This document shows, piece after piece, positions 39,101-44,499 of a stretch of 64,000 nt of DNA (its first letter is position 1; the number at the start of each line of letters is the position of its first letter). The notes under the pieces were generated by a model. That model saw only the letters and a list, made by a program, of their open reading frames with translations. It was not told where the DNA came from and searched no databases. This DNA comes from Geotrypetes seraphini (lineage: Eukaryota > Chordata > Amphibia > Gymnophiona > Dermophiidae): NCBI RefSeq assembly GCF_902459505.1, contig NC_047094.1, forward strand, positions 24,661,241-24,725,240, written 5' to 3'. The position numbers and the translations under genes were made by a program.

Positions 39101-42039
39101 TGTTAAAAGTCTAATGGTTATAGATGACTTACAAGACTTATAAATTGTTTAGGAATGGTCAAGGGTTTGAGTCACAGTAATCTGCAAAACATAATTTATA
39201 AGTGTAATCTAAGTAATATGTAGAAACAGAACAAAAACAAAAGGAAAAAAAACACAGTAGACTTAATCGGAACTTAAGCAATCAGGAAAAAAAAGGAACT
39301 AATGTAATACTTTAAAAAAAAAAATTTTCATCAGAAATTGATTTTAAGTGTAAACTTGGCACACCATATCTAAGTACGCCCATACATGAAAACATTTCAG
39401 TTAGTCCAATAAAAAGATTTTTTTTTTTCCTTTCTGCGTTTTGTTTTATTTCTACATATAAGTTTACCCGAGAGCTAGTCTTGACGGGCTCGTGTAATAC
39501 GGGGCTGGAAGGCCTGCGTGTCAGCCCGTCGGAACTGGCTCCCAACAGCAATGGTAGGGAGGGAGGAGGGGCAAAGGGGAAGTGAGGGGTGAAGGAGAAG
39601 AAGAGCGTTTCCCGCCATGAATAAAAGCGTAAGGATTGGTCGCAGCGGAAACTCGGGGGCGGGCCTATATATAGAGCGTAGCCGCTGAGGTTCAGGTCTC
39701 TTCCTGTCCTCAGTGGTAGTTTTTCCCGCCTCCCTCCCTTGGAGGGGAGGGAGAATGGTTCCCGGGCAGGGAGCTCAGGAGTCGCAGGCAGGGTCCCAGC
39801 TACCGAAAGCCAGAGCTCATCCGGAAATGAGCGGCATGAGGGTGACCTGGTTGAAGGGGCAGGGCGGCACCTACCACCCCCTCCCCTCCCCCCGACCCTT
39901 GCTGACAGGGGCGGGGTCACGGGGCCCAAAAGCTGTTTATATGATATTGTTTGGTAGCTGGATGGTTGTGTTCTAATTCCATGTTATTTGTTGTAATAAT
40001 TAACAGAGCTGCTACTAAGTTTTTTCCCAAAAATGTTGTCATGTGACCTGTTAAGGGTATAGTAGTGGGGGGGGGGAGGAGGGAGACTGTGGGGCCTTTC
40101 CAGATCCAGTTGTTACACCTTGATGAGTGGACTAACAGCCACCACACCATTTCACTTAAGTGTGATCTTAAAACTGCCATAGTCAATAGCATACAGTATT
40201 GTCAGCCTTTGTTTTGTCACTAAACTTTATTGTCCATTCTAAACTACATAGAACTTGGACAGGTATAAAAGTGTTCACATGCACAAAAAATGTAGTTATA
40301 TATAATGTTTATTATGTTATGCTTTGTTTTTGTATATTTTAAATTCAAACATATTTGAACTAACAAAAAACCAATTACCACACAACATTCTAATGCACAA
40401 AAATAATATATTTCACCTCCAACACACAAGGAACCAATACAACCTTAAGGGCCTTTTATTAAAGTTTAATTTTCTGTTAACAATTAGCCAATGGAATTTC
40501 ATGCACACTAATGTCTATTTGCATGCACTAAGGTTCAGTAAAACGGGCTCCTAAGTGACCAGATTTTCAAACAGCAAAGATTTTGCTTTATAAAAAAAAT
40601 AAAAAATAGAAATCAGCTATCAACAGGGAAACAAAGAAGTGAAAAGATTAAGACCAATAGTAGCAGACAAAGCAAGACCTGGGCAAATAGGTAATTTAGA
40701 CGGCTCTATTTTGGGGGTTTCATCTGTCAACTTACATCAGAAAAGTTATCGACAGATTGAGAGTTCCCCCATCAAACAATAAAATGGGATAGACTGCATA
40801 AAAATCCAAAAACAGAGAGCAACTCATGGGAGTGTGGAGTGCAGGGGTTAGAGTTACAGCCTCAGCACCCTGAGGTTGTGGGTTCAAATCCCTCGCTCCT
40901 CCTCGTGGCCCTGGGCAAGTCACTTAATCCCCTCATTGCCCCAGGTCAGGGCCGGATTTTCCTATAGGCTAACTAGACTTCAGCCTAGGGCCTCAAGTTC
41001 CGTGTCACATTTTTTATAAAGGTTAATACCAATAACAACATGTTTCATTTAACCTATTGATATATATATCACAGTAATGATGTATTTTATTATCTCTCAT
41101 GTAATTTACAAACTTAAAAATGGGAGGTGAAAGGGCCTCATAAGTGGAATAGCCTGGGGCCTCTTTTCATCTAAATCCGGCCCTGCCCCAGGTACACTAG
41201 ATAGAGTTTGAGCCCACCGGGATAGATAGGGAAATATGATAAAAGTACCTGAATGTAAAACCACTTAGGATATAAGTGGTATATAAATAATAATATTAAT
41301 TTAAAAAACTCTAATGAAGCACAGACAGCACCCAATGGTTAATTTAAGCATAGTGGACTTTATCCACTGTATCTGCTGGGGGGAGGGGGGGAAGGTTAGA
41401 GTCTCACCAGACCTATTGCCAAATACTCTTGAGGCCCAGCCACTGTATCTATTTAACTCTGTCCAAGTATATTTTGGCTTGCAACTTTTTGTTTAGAGTT
41501 ACAAGCACAAAGCACACTGGGCGCAGTTAGTCTAGTCTTTCTGAATTAACACCGAAGCGTAGCCTAAGGATGCAAAAGGATGCGTTTGCAAACCGGGGGC
41601 CGACCTCAGGCGCGTGCACTAGCTTTTACCCTCCCCCCTCCAGAAAGAGCTATTTGTTGCCACATGACTATAAAATTAAAAAAAAACAACAAAAAAACTT
41701 TCCCCACTTAGGGCCCAGTTCACGAACGCTTTTTTCCTCCCAGATACATCTAAAAGGAGTGGGAACCTCTTTGAAGCGTTATAGGATTACTTTTTGCCTT
41801 CGGATTTAGCAACTGAAGGATACATTAAAAAAAAAAAAAAAAAAACCAGCTGATTGTTTAAATAACCGGAAACCGTTCATTTCTTCTGCAATCAGGCGCT
41901 ACCCACCTGAAGCACTGGGGTACGAGTACGGTGGAGGGGGGATTGCCCCGTAATTGTTGGGCTGCCCATACTCGTAGCCCCCCGGCATCACAGGGCTGTA
42001 AGCGGGAGGTCTTTCCTGCAGAAGAGGCTTGTTATCCAT
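9015..42039 (-). CDS. BRI3: BRI3 (brain protein I3), complete CDS in three exons
   Basis: Join of 41907-42039, 33660-33792 and 9015-9147: 399 bases, a protein of 132 residues (human is about 125). BRI3 is a small integral membrane protein of late endosomes and lysosomes. In order: an acidic dileucine sorting signal DNKPLL (residues 2-7); PPAY (11-14) and PPPY (35-38) motifs able to bind NEDD4-family WW domains; a Pro/Tyr/Gly-rich cytosolic region; CPAC (85-88); a hydrophobic segment around residues 97-119; and CPNC (124-127) just before the C terminus. The split CPxC, hydrophobic segment, CPxC layout resembles a LITAF domain. All splice sites are GT-AG and phases agree. The gene is divergent from TECPR1, as in human. 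Family identity is secure; the zinc-binding idea is inference. Confidence 0.96.
9520..9713. mobile_element. Palindromic hAT MITE, family D
   Basis: Ends CATTGTTTCTCAACTTGGTC and a complementary GAGTTGAGAAACACTG. The target duplication GCTTAGAT / GCCTAGAT (7 of 8) lies at 9512-9519 and 9714-9721. The inner arms carry the 'ggatatccacaatgaatatg' motif shared with family B. Confidence 0.85.
10329..10408 (+). mobile_element. CR1-type LINE 3' tip
   Basis: Plus-strand version of the 3' end seen at 7043 and 25312 ('gggcagactggatgggccat', 'gccatcatgtttctata'). Confidence 0.65.
10516..10780. repeat. Inverted-repeat element with hammerhead-like stem
   Basis: About 30-bp terminal inverted repeats ('gatggaactgtac.catcaac' and its complement at about 10750-10780) enclose 'gaaacacgaaccgtgtcgaa' at 10632-10651. 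That string folds as GAA-ACACG-aac-CGTGT-C, the stem III half of a hammerhead ribozyme. It is likely a Penelope-related remnant. Confidence 0.45.
11330..11700. repeat. Dispersed repeat, class uncertain
   Basis: Contains 'taccatatatactctaatat' and further 'atataaaccga' blocks, resembling DNA transposons with 'accgtatatactcg' ends. The right boundary is unclear. The minus-strand open frame over this region (11257-11688) is not a recognisable protein. Confidence 0.35.
11999..12389. mobile_element. hAT MITE, TAGAG-type ends
   Basis: Starts TAGAGAGTTGATGGGGACAG and ends GCAGACCTCTA. The exact 8-bp duplication GTCTGGAA lies at 11991-11998 and 12390-12397. The arms are rich in 'catccccacc' / 'ggatgggg' blocks. 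Confidence 0.75.
12515..12586 (+). mobile_element. L2-like LINE 3' tip
   Basis: 'aacccattctgagctctgct' followed by 'gatgggatatgaaaccaaataaataaa', the standard L2-type terminus. Confidence 0.55.
12694..12710. repeat. Poly-G run
   Basis: Seventeen consecutive G. Its length is likely to be unstable and assembly-sensitive. Confidence 0.8.
13050..13285 (+). mobile_element. tRNA-derived MIR-like SINE
   Basis: A-box-like 'tgctgcaggggttagagcta', B-box-like 'gtattcgaatccc', then 'tgaccctgggtaagtcactt', which matches the MIR/CORE region, and a poly-A tail at about 13268-13284. RNA polymerase III promoter boxes come from the tRNA head. It is not a functional tRNA. Confidence 0.75.
13632..14214. mobile_element. 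hAT element, 583 bp, non-autonomous
   Basis: Ends CAGGGGTCGGCAACC and TTTGCCGACTCCTG. Target duplication CCCTAGGC / CCCTTGGC lies at 13624-13631 and 14215-14222. It contains an internal inverted repeat around 13960-14070 ('ccttctaaaatggct' and complement). It appears to sit inside another repeat beginning 'cagggccagcccaagggtat' at about 13599. Confidence 0.8.
14225..14565. repeat. Pyrimidine-rich degenerate tandem repeat
   Basis: Repeated variants of 'atgttcagcatctcc' on a C/T-rich background. Several overlapping open frames here reflect the low complexity and are not genes. Confidence 0.6.
15478..16033 (+). mobile_element. L2-like LINE 3' fragment
   Basis: Degraded RT C terminus. Plus-strand reading gives pieces equivalent to 'LHWLPVHYK' (near 15570) and '[12 protein letters not shown]' (near 15775). 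The 3' terminus is 'gtggagatgatgcggtatac ... ttaaggtttagtttaa', identical in type to 62520-62575. Confidence 0.75.
16716..17025. repeat. Long imperfect palindrome with hammerhead-like motif
   Basis: About 130-bp arms (16749-16880 and 16899-17025) pair with a short centre. Shared blocks include 'ttatgtcaagga', 'gcaagcttttcctt', 'agttcttgaaa' and 'gggtctgctgag'. Just outside the left arm the minus strand reads CTGAGGAAGGCC ... GCCGAAGCATGG (16716-16750), a hammerhead-like core typical of Penelope-like repeats. Confidence 0.6.
17478..17570. mobile_element. PIF/Harbinger-like palindromic MITE
   Basis: GGGGTCCTCTTTCTAAGGTG to the complementary CACCTTAGTAAAAAGGACTCC, with a 3-bp duplication TAT on both sides (17475-17477, 17571-17573). 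Confidence 0.75.
17930..18245 (+). mobile_element. MIR-like SINE split by a MITE
   Basis: 'ccagcaccctgaggttatag' precedes and 'ggttataggattcaaattcc' plus 'ttgtgaccctcagcaagtca' follow the MITE at 17968-18142. Joining across the MITE restores the normal SINE order, so the SINE is older. Confidence 0.75.
17968..18142. mobile_element. Palindromic hAT MITE, family A
   Basis: CAGGGGTAGGGAACTCCTGT to TTCCCTACCCCTG. Exact target duplication GGTTATAG lies at 17960-17967 and 18143-18150, inside the SINE. Confidence 0.92.
18400..18545. mobile_element. Degraded Harbinger-like palindrome
   Basis: 'ctttacaaaactgcgcaagg' at the left and 'ttgtgccgttttgtaaaaa' at the right are complementary ends of the same style as the 'ctccttttactaag' family. 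No clean target duplication was found. Confidence 0.45.
18567..18761. mobile_element. Palindromic-end MITE, GGGTTACCAGAT family
   Basis: Terminal repeats GGGTTACCAGATTTTCC and the complementary ATCTGGTAACCCT. The exact 8-bp duplication AGGGGTTA lies at 18559-18566 and 18762-18769. hAT-like by duplication length. Confidence 0.75.
19145..19285. mobile_element. Degraded Harbinger-like palindrome
   Basis: The centre 'attcctatgagcgtcggagc' and the end 'gtggcttagtaaaa' match the family at 54459 and 19928. The left end is eroded. Confidence 0.45.
19440..19871. mobile_element. GC-rich palindromic element, GGTTCATAG family
   Basis: A 432-bp foldback. It starts GGTTCATAGATGAAAGCGCG and ends GCTTTAGTTCCGTCACC. 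The centre reads 'tttttccctgttttaggaaa' and the arms contain paired G and C runs. Flanks GTCAAAAT (19432-19439) and ATCAAAAT (19872-19879) look like an 8-bp duplication. A sister copy is at 56133. Superfamily unresolved (hAT or Mutator-like). Confidence 0.65.
19928..20096. mobile_element. Harbinger-like palindromic MITE
   Basis: 'ggcctccttttattaaactg' to 'cagtttaataaaaggggga', with the central palindrome 'gacgctcataggaactctatgagtgtc' broken only by small mismatches. Confidence 0.65.
20155..20378 (+). mobile_element. MIR-like tRNA SINE
   Basis: B box 'gggttcaaactcacgctgcc', MIR core 'tgaccctgggcaagtcactt', then 'gtaaaccgtttaagctctcc' and a 'gaatgaataaataaataa' tail. The 5' head is weak. Confidence 0.7.
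20385..20655 (+). mobile_element. LINE 3' UTR fragment (L2-like)
   Basis: Ends 'caatgctttgtagttacgat' followed by 'aaagcgtttaatcaaa', a terminus of the same kind as the L2 tail at 62690-62760. No ORF. Confidence 0.4.
20824..21586. mobile_element. hAT-like element split by a LINE
   Basis: Left end 'gggctggattctctaatatc' pairs with right end 'attttgagaatctcgtcc'. The L2 piece at 21075-21415 lies between them. Target duplication not clear. Confidence 0.4.
21075..21415 (-). mobile_element. L2-like LINE 3' fragment
   Basis: Minus-strand remnant. A short open frame (21378-21184) resembles the RT C-terminal tail ([19 protein letters not shown]). The terminus on the plus strand is 'gaaataataactttattttt' with 'gagcggtttacaa'. 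Confidence 0.6.
23127..23282. mobile_element. Harbinger-like palindromic MITE
   Basis: GGGCTCCTTTTACTAAACTG to the complementary CAGCTTAGTAAAAAGAGCC. Duplication TAA at 23124-23126 and 23283-23285. Confidence 0.8.
23631..24109. mobile_element. hAT MITE, TAGAGAATG family
   Basis: TAGAGAATGAAACGGTGACA to TGTCACCGTGTCATTCTCTA. Exact duplication ATTGGAAT at 23623-23630 and 24110-24117. It carries the same two-copy internal block as the element at 3924. Confidence 0.92.
24170..24640 (+). mobile_element. L1-type LINE 3' end with poly-A
   Basis: Broken reading ([20 protein letters not shown] near 24245) resembles the L1/Tx1 ORF2 C terminus. A 3' UTR with 'caataaagatat' and a poly-A tail at about 24619-24641 follow. 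Confidence 0.6.
24911..25086. mobile_element. Harbinger-like palindromic MITE
   Basis: GGGCTCCTTTTACTAAGCTG to CAGCTTAGTAAAAAGGAGCCC. Duplication TAT at 24908-24910 and 25087-25089. Confidence 0.85.
25107..25311 (+). mobile_element. CR1 copy A, proximal part
   Basis: Plus-strand CR1 RT C terminus: translation [16 protein letters not shown] and [10 protein letters not shown]. It continues after the nested insertions at 27528-27625 ('gcagcatggaacgttgctac' ... 'ccattggtctgacccagta'). Confidence 0.75.
25312..25410 (-). mobile_element. CR1 copy B, 3' part
   Basis: Minus-strand 3' end 'tagaaacatgatggcagata'. Its remainder lies at 26902-27527 beyond CR1 copy C. Confidence 0.75.
25411..26901 (+). 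mobile_element. CR1 copy C, 5'-truncated, young
   Basis: 1491 bp, cut at its 5' end inside the RT domain ([19 protein letters not shown]). It ends in two perfect TTCTTATG octamers (26886-26901), the usual CR1 3' signature. It lies between the halves of CR1 copy B, so it is the youngest layer of the nest. Confidence 0.92.
25537..26790 (+). pseudogene. CR1 reverse transcriptase, C-terminal ORF
   Basis: 417-codon open frame. RT motifs in order: [20 protein letters not shown] (about 55-74), [20 protein letters not shown] (about 115-134) and the catalytic FADD (about 146-149), then [25 protein letters not shown] and [15 protein letters not shown]. These give unambiguous CR1 identity. The endonuclease domain is missing because the element is 5'-truncated. 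An in-frame TGA at 25486-25488, where CR1 relatives have Arg (CGA, consistent with CpG decay), separates this frame from the preceding [10 protein letters not shown] segment. It is a dead transposon copy, not a host gene. Confidence 0.92.
26902..27527 (-). mobile_element. CR1 copy B, remaining part
   Basis: Minus-strand reading gives [20 protein letters not shown] and [16 protein letters not shown]1 RT C-terminal motifs. Parallel to 7043-7770 but interrupted by copy C. Confidence 0.75.
27528..27625 (+). mobile_element. CR1 copy A, distal part
   Basis: CR1 3' UTR motif 'gcatggaacgttgctactat' followed by 'gaccattggtctgacccagt'. Continuation of 25107-25311. Confidence 0.7.
28902..29148. mobile_element. 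hAT MITE, TAGAGAATG family, short form
   Basis: TAGAGAATGACACGGTGACA to the complementary TGTGTCATTCTCTA, with only a single copy of the internal block that is doubled at 3924 and 23631. Flanks share TGGAC at slightly different offsets. Confidence 0.8.
29960..30310 (+). mobile_element. L1-type LINE ORF2 C-terminal remnant
   Basis: Broken frame with [20 protein letters not shown] and [15 protein letters not shown] then stop, resembling the end of L1/Tx1 ORF2. Followed by a poly-G run at 30354-30364. Confidence 0.45.
31883..32335 (-). mobile_element. CR1 3' fragment
   Basis: Plus-strand start 'agaacataagaactactgct' is the CR1 3' end. The minus strand encodes pieces of [16 protein letters not shown] and KLKGDRF. 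It shows the uninterrupted form of the copy split at 4536-6008. Confidence 0.8.
32378..32572. mobile_element. Degraded Harbinger-like palindrome
   Basis: 'ctgcttttatgaagctgcgt' at the left and 'acagctccataaaagtgggg' at the right are complementary. The centre is expanded by T, G and A runs. Confidence 0.5.
32933..33022. mobile_element. Half of a palindromic hAT MITE, family A
   Basis: Left arm only ('caaagtccctcctcgagggc' to 'gcatgagacctattagcata'). The right arm is missing. Confidence 0.7.
33097..33383. mobile_element. hAT MITE, GTATCGCAAAC family
   Basis: Starts CATTGTATCGCAAACTGTGT and ends TTTGTGAGACACTG. Duplication CTCTTAAG / TTCTTAAG lies at 33089-33096 and 33384-33391. Contains an internal palindrome 'acgccggctgactgcc' / 'acagccggcgcagacg'. 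Confidence 0.8.
33660..33792 (-). CDS. BRI3: BRI3 coding exon 2
   Basis: Acceptor 'ttgtcattctag' and donor 'gcag|gtatgtgac' on the minus strand. Encodes [20 protein letters not shown], then [20 protein letters not shown] and CPAC plus two bases of Arg. The Pro-rich linker and [11 protein letters not shown] block match vertebrate BRI3. 133 bases, phase 1 in and phase 2 out. Confidence 0.97.
34990..35480 (+). mobile_element. Degraded L2-type LINE RT fragment
   Basis: Broken plus-strand readings resemble '[17 protein letters not shown]' (near 35060) and '[13 protein letters not shown]' (near 35120). An '[10 protein letters not shown]' piece near 35432 stands for the YADD region. Followed by an L2-like tail to about 35620. 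Confidence 0.6.
35665..35825. repeat. Penelope-related foldback with hammerhead-like core
   Basis: Arms of about 37 bp ('gtttcatttcaaaggcttca' / 'gatgaagccgttgaagtgaa') surround a spacer. The right arm is a variant of the CTGATGA ... GAAAC core. The same segment with the same neighbour occurs inverted at 46337-46486. Confidence 0.5.
35826..36165 (-). mobile_element. CR1 3' fragment
   Basis: Plus-strand start 'gaacataagaacagccttac', then 'ggatcagaccaatggtccat'. Minus-strand CR1 with a broken frame. It joins the Penelope-type segment directly. Confidence 0.75.
36690..36885. mobile_element. hAT-like fragment, CAGTGGCGTACC end
   Basis: Right end 'ctcggtacgccactgatgg' and internal 'aggatgtgacatcagaaggg', shared with 53967-54341. 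The left end is missing beside a poly-G run. Confidence 0.45.
37118..37352 (-). mobile_element. MIR-like tRNA SINE
   Basis: Reverse complement shows head 'tgacgcagtggttggagcta', B box 'gggttcaaatcc', core 'gtgatcctgggcaagtcact' and tail. Full-length copy. Confidence 0.8.
37851..38035. mobile_element. Palindromic hAT MITE, family B
   Basis: CAAGGGTAGGCAATTCCGGT to ATTGCCTACCCCTG. Duplication GTCTAGGA / GTCTAGGG at 37843-37850 and 38036-38043. Confidence 0.88.
38044..38175. mobile_element. Rearranged palindromic hAT MITE
   Basis: Starts CAGCATTTCTCAACCCAGTC immediately after the GTCTAGGG that flanks the previous copy. Both arms are partly replaced ('tcgagttttcaagatgg', 'ataactcgaaaacccaac'). 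Confidence 0.5.
38184..38483. mobile_element. hAT MITE, CAGTGGCAC family
   Basis: CAGTGGCACAGCAAGGGTGA to CCCTTACCTATGCCACTG. Duplication CCCAGAGG / CACAGAGG at 38176-38183 and 38484-38491. Confidence 0.8.
38553..38748. mobile_element. Palindromic hAT MITE, family C
   Basis: CAGTGGTTCCCAACCCTGTC to GGGTTGGGAACCACAG. GGTTAAAA occurs on both sides (38544-38551 and 38749-38756), with one extra base on the left. Confidence 0.85.
38921..39078. mobile_element. Palindromic hAT MITE, family A (short)
   Basis: CAGGGATCTCAAAGTCC to GGACTTTGAGACCCCTG with a shortened centre. No convincing target duplication remains. Confidence 0.75.
39608..39760 (+). promoter_or_regulatory. Unassigned TATA/CCAAT/E2F-type promoter inside BRI3 intron 1
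   Basis: Read on the plus strand: TTTCCCGCC (39608-39616, E2F-like), inverted CCAAT ATTGG (39635-39639), GC box GGGGGCGGGCC (39655-39665), TATATATA (39666-39673), and a second TTTCCCGCC (about 39722-39730). The spacing predicts a start near 39697, within 'ttcaggtctcttcctgtcct'. The surrounding 39530-39930 is clearly GC-richer than the intron. Orientation is antisense to BRI3 and toward TECPR1. No known first exon was recognised. Confidence 0.45.
40449..40551. mobile_element. Harbinger-like MITE, diverged
   Basis: GGGCCTTTTATTAAAGTTTA to CAGTAAAACGGGCTCC with TAA on both sides (40446-40448, 40552-40554). Confidence 0.6.
40829..41305 (+). mobile_element. MIR-like tRNA SINE split by a hAT element
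   Basis: A-box region 'gtgcaggggttagagttaca', B box 'gggttcaaatccc' and MIR core up to 40946. The 3' half resumes at 41186 ('ccccaggtacactagataga') and ends 'gtggtatataaataataat'. Confidence 0.85.
40947..41185. mobile_element. hAT MITE, CAGGGCCGGATTT family
   Basis: Terminal repeats CAGGGCCGGATTTTCCTATA and AAATCCGGCCCTG. Exact duplication CCCCAGGT at 40939-40946 and 41186-41193. 239 bp, inserted into the SINE. Confidence 0.92.
41907..42039 (-). CDS. BRI3: BRI3 coding exon 1 (N terminus)
   Basis: ATG at 42039-42037 in strong context (ccaggATGG: purine at -3 and G at +4). Encodes [20 protein letters not shown], then [20 protein letters not shown] and PSAS, ending in one base of a Gly codon before donor 'ttcag|gtgggt'. 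The start [14 protein letters not shown] is the hallmark BRI3 N terminus. DNKPLL is a [DE]xxxLL lysosomal sorting motif. Confidence 0.97.
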
Positions 42040-42560
42040 CCTGGCAAAGTATGCACCGAGGACAGTTGCCCCCAAAGGTAGCTGCTGCCGCCGCTGCTTC
42101 TTTTTTACGACTCAGGAAAGAAAAATCCGAAAGCGATCAAGAGAGCAAAGTGCAGGAAACAGCTCGGCGTCTCAGCAGCCGCACAAGTTTGAGCGCGTGC
42201 CTCATCCAGCCCCGGGCGGGAAGGTCGCGCGCGCCCGTCCTCCGTCACCGGCCCCCGCTGCTTCCCTTCCCGCGCTTCTCGCGTGACTGGGGAGAGTTGG
42301 ATTTAAATTAAAAATTAATTAATTAATGAATTACCTCCCCCCCCCCCATACACAATTGGGAAAAAAAAATGTGCTTCCCTGCGCTCAGACCAGTCACAAG
42401 ACTCGAGTCACGTGACGAGCCAGGGTTCTGTGACTCGGCCGAAGGAAATCCTTCTTAAAGGCGCAGTGCACGCGCCGCTGCTGCAGCAAAGCAACCTCGG
42501 GGGGGGAGGGGGACGCCCGGCCCTGTTCCTGCCTACTCTCGGGAAACAAGGCGCCCTCAG
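42040..42560 (-). promoter_or_regulatory. BRI3: BRI3 5' UTR and CpG-rich promoter
   Basis: CpG-dense block (many gcg/cgc between 42060 and 42290, again 42395-42560) upstream of the BRI3 start codon. No clear TATA box at a suitable place, as usual for CpG-island promoters. The start site is not determinable by eye. Open frames crossing it are composition artefacts. Confidence 0.75.
42407..42416. promoter_or_regulatory. CLEAR / E-box (TFEB-type) site
   Basis: The perfect palindrome GTCACGTGAC, the published CLEAR consensus bound by TFEB/TFE3/MITF, about 370 bases upstream of the BRI3 ATG and within the CpG-rich block. It fits lysosomal gene regulation; binding itself is inferred. Confidence 0.65.
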
Positions 42561-42585
42561 GCAGGTGCCGGCTCTTTTGCCTAAT

Positions 42586-42603
42586 GGGGGGGGGGGGGGG
42601 GGG
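42586..42603. repeat. Poly-G run
   Basis: Eighteen G in a row upstream of the BRI3 promoter. A G-quadruplex is possible. Confidence 0.8.
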
Positions 42604-43103
42604 AGACAACAACCCAGCCTTGCTAAACGGTCTGATATGTTTGGATGCGACATTGTGATCTGGCTATATGGAATATAGTGCCGGATCCTGCACTTCAGAC
42701 GTGACTGCCTGAATGTCCCTGAAGAGTATTTATGAGAAGGGTCTGGGTAAAACGGTTATTGATTTTGATCATCTCTTGCAAGGTTTCCTGCTTTGACCAC
42801 TAGCGGTGTCCTTAACAATTATATCCAGAGGAGGGGTTTTGCCCATCATTTATTTTATGTTATGATCTGCTGCCAGATCATTTGAAACTTCCACATTCCC
42901 ACCAAAGCAATTGTCAAATCATTTTTACGATTCACAAATATTTATTGAATCTTAACTTGTTACATTACAAAATATTCATAAGCAAATAACAAAGAACACA
43001 TCCTTTGTATGTGTACAGAAGGCAAGCAACCAAAAAGGGAATAAAGAGAATTTGCTCCTGAATTATGAGAGAAAATTGTCTGACTTCCATTTTCTCACAC
43101 TTA

Positions 43104-43250
43104 GGCCTCCTTTTACTAAGGCGCGCTAGTGGTTTTGACACAGGCTACAATGCCACGCGCGTTAAACGCTAACGCCTCCATAGAGCTTGCGTTAGCATTT
43201 TTCATTTAGCGCGTGCTAAAAACGCTAGCGCACCTTAGTAAAAGGAGCCC
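43104..43250. mobile_element. Harbinger-like palindromic MITE
   Basis: GGCCTCCTTTTACTAAGGCG to CACCTTAGTAAAAGGAGCCC. Exact duplication TTA at 43101-43103 and 43251-43253. Confidence 0.88.
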
Positions 43251-43448
43251 TTAGCGAGTAATTTAAAGAATTATAAGAAAGGATAGCTTCATATTTTTAT
43301 CTAATAAACCCCAATTCCACCACATATGCAGTGATAAGTGGGAATTGTCTTTCCGATTATTAATAACCAGTTTTAAAGCCAAAAACGGCTTTATCTTCTT
43401 CCGACAGGTGTGTAATAAGAGACAGTGATTTGTAGATTATATGACCAG

Positions 43449-43634
43449 GGGCTCCTTTTACGAAGGCGCGTTAGCGGTTTAACGCGCGTAATAGCACTTG
43501 CTAAACCGCCGGCCGCGCTAACCGCTACCGCCTCCTCTTGAGCAGGCGGTAGTTTTCCGGCTAGCGCAGGGGTTAGCGCGTGATTAAAAGTCGCGCGCCG
43601 TAAACCCGCTAACGCGCCTTCATAAAAGGAGCCC
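43449..43634. mobile_element. Harbinger-like palindromic MITE
   Basis: GGGCTCCTTTTACGAAGGCG to CGCCTTCATAAAAGGAGCCC. Flanks CAG / TAG. GC-rich arms of the 'ctaccgcctcctcttgagca' subtype, shared with 59573 and 61186. Confidence 0.85.
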
Positions 43635-43853
43635 TAGGTGAAAGCGATTCCTTAGATTTAAGAATAGCTTGCATTTTAGTCCCTATATCAGGCCAGAAGA
43701 TTTGAAGGTTGCCACAGTAGAAAATTTGATATATAGGAGTTCCAACCTCTTTATGGCATGAATTTGTGGAATTACATAACTTAGCTTTCCGCTGTGTCCA
43801 TAATCCTTGGTGCTGAAGAAAATATAGTGAGTGTGTAATAGAGGAGGATCTAG

Positions 43854-44264
43854 AGAAGGGTATCGCAAACTGTGTGTTGCAGCACACTAGTGTGCCCTGG
43901 AAGCTTCCAGGTGTGCTGCAAGATGCCGGCGATGAGGAGAGGCCAGATGACTGCTTACAGGACGTGCCTCTTGTGGCGAGAGGTACATCCTGTAGTCAGG
44001 CGGGCTGGCGCCTCTCCTCACTGGTGCTGTCACTCCTTCTCCTCACCTCTCTTTCTGCAGCTCCTCCCTCCCCCCCCAACCGGCAGTAACAGGAGGCTCA
44101 GGGCCACGGCTGGAGGACATTCGCGCATGCATGGATATCATGATGATGTCATGCATGCGCATGATGCCATTGCACTGACGTCCATGCATTTCCGAGCGAC
44201 CTCCAGCCGCGGCCGTGAGATTAGTGTGCCGCACCTTTAAAAGTTTGTGACACACTATTCTGGA
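43854..44264. mobile_element. hAT MITE, GTATCGCAAAC family
   Basis: Left 'gggtatcgcaaactgtgtgt', right 'aaaagtttgtgacacacta'. Duplication GGATCTAG / GGATCTGG at 43846-43853 and 44265-44272. Larger relative of 33097 and 63667. Confidence 0.75.
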
Positions 44265-44499
44265 GGATCTGGGACCGCCTGAGCAGAAATTGTTACAATG
44301 ATGAAAACACCGAAACCTTTTGGGTACCAATACGGAACTTTTTTTTTTTTTTTTCAAGAGTTGTAAAGCTTTGTAGATATAAGATGCCCAGTGAGAAGAC
44401 ACATGTTTCATAACATACAAGTCTAATAAGCTTACATCTATGTCGTTAGGTACATTTTGAGTTATTAATACACGTGAGAGCTGATACCATTTAATTGAA

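Larger units (their letters stand above)
33793..41906 (-). other. BRI3: BRI3 intron 1
   Basis: 8.1-kb intron. Beyond the listed elements, 33800-34980, 36170-36680, 39090-39590 and 41310-41890 hold no recognised feature. A promoter-like island on the opposite strand is at 39608-39760. Confidence 0.85.

Noticed and set aside
39312-39929. 205-codon minus-strand open frame
   Set aside because: It overlaps the GC-rich promoter-like island, has low-complexity Pro/Arg/Ser composition and no recognisable domain, start context or conserved splice structure.
42394-42678. Overlapping open frames on both strands near 42.5 kb
   Set aside because: They arise from G/C runs in the BRI3 CpG-rich promoter.
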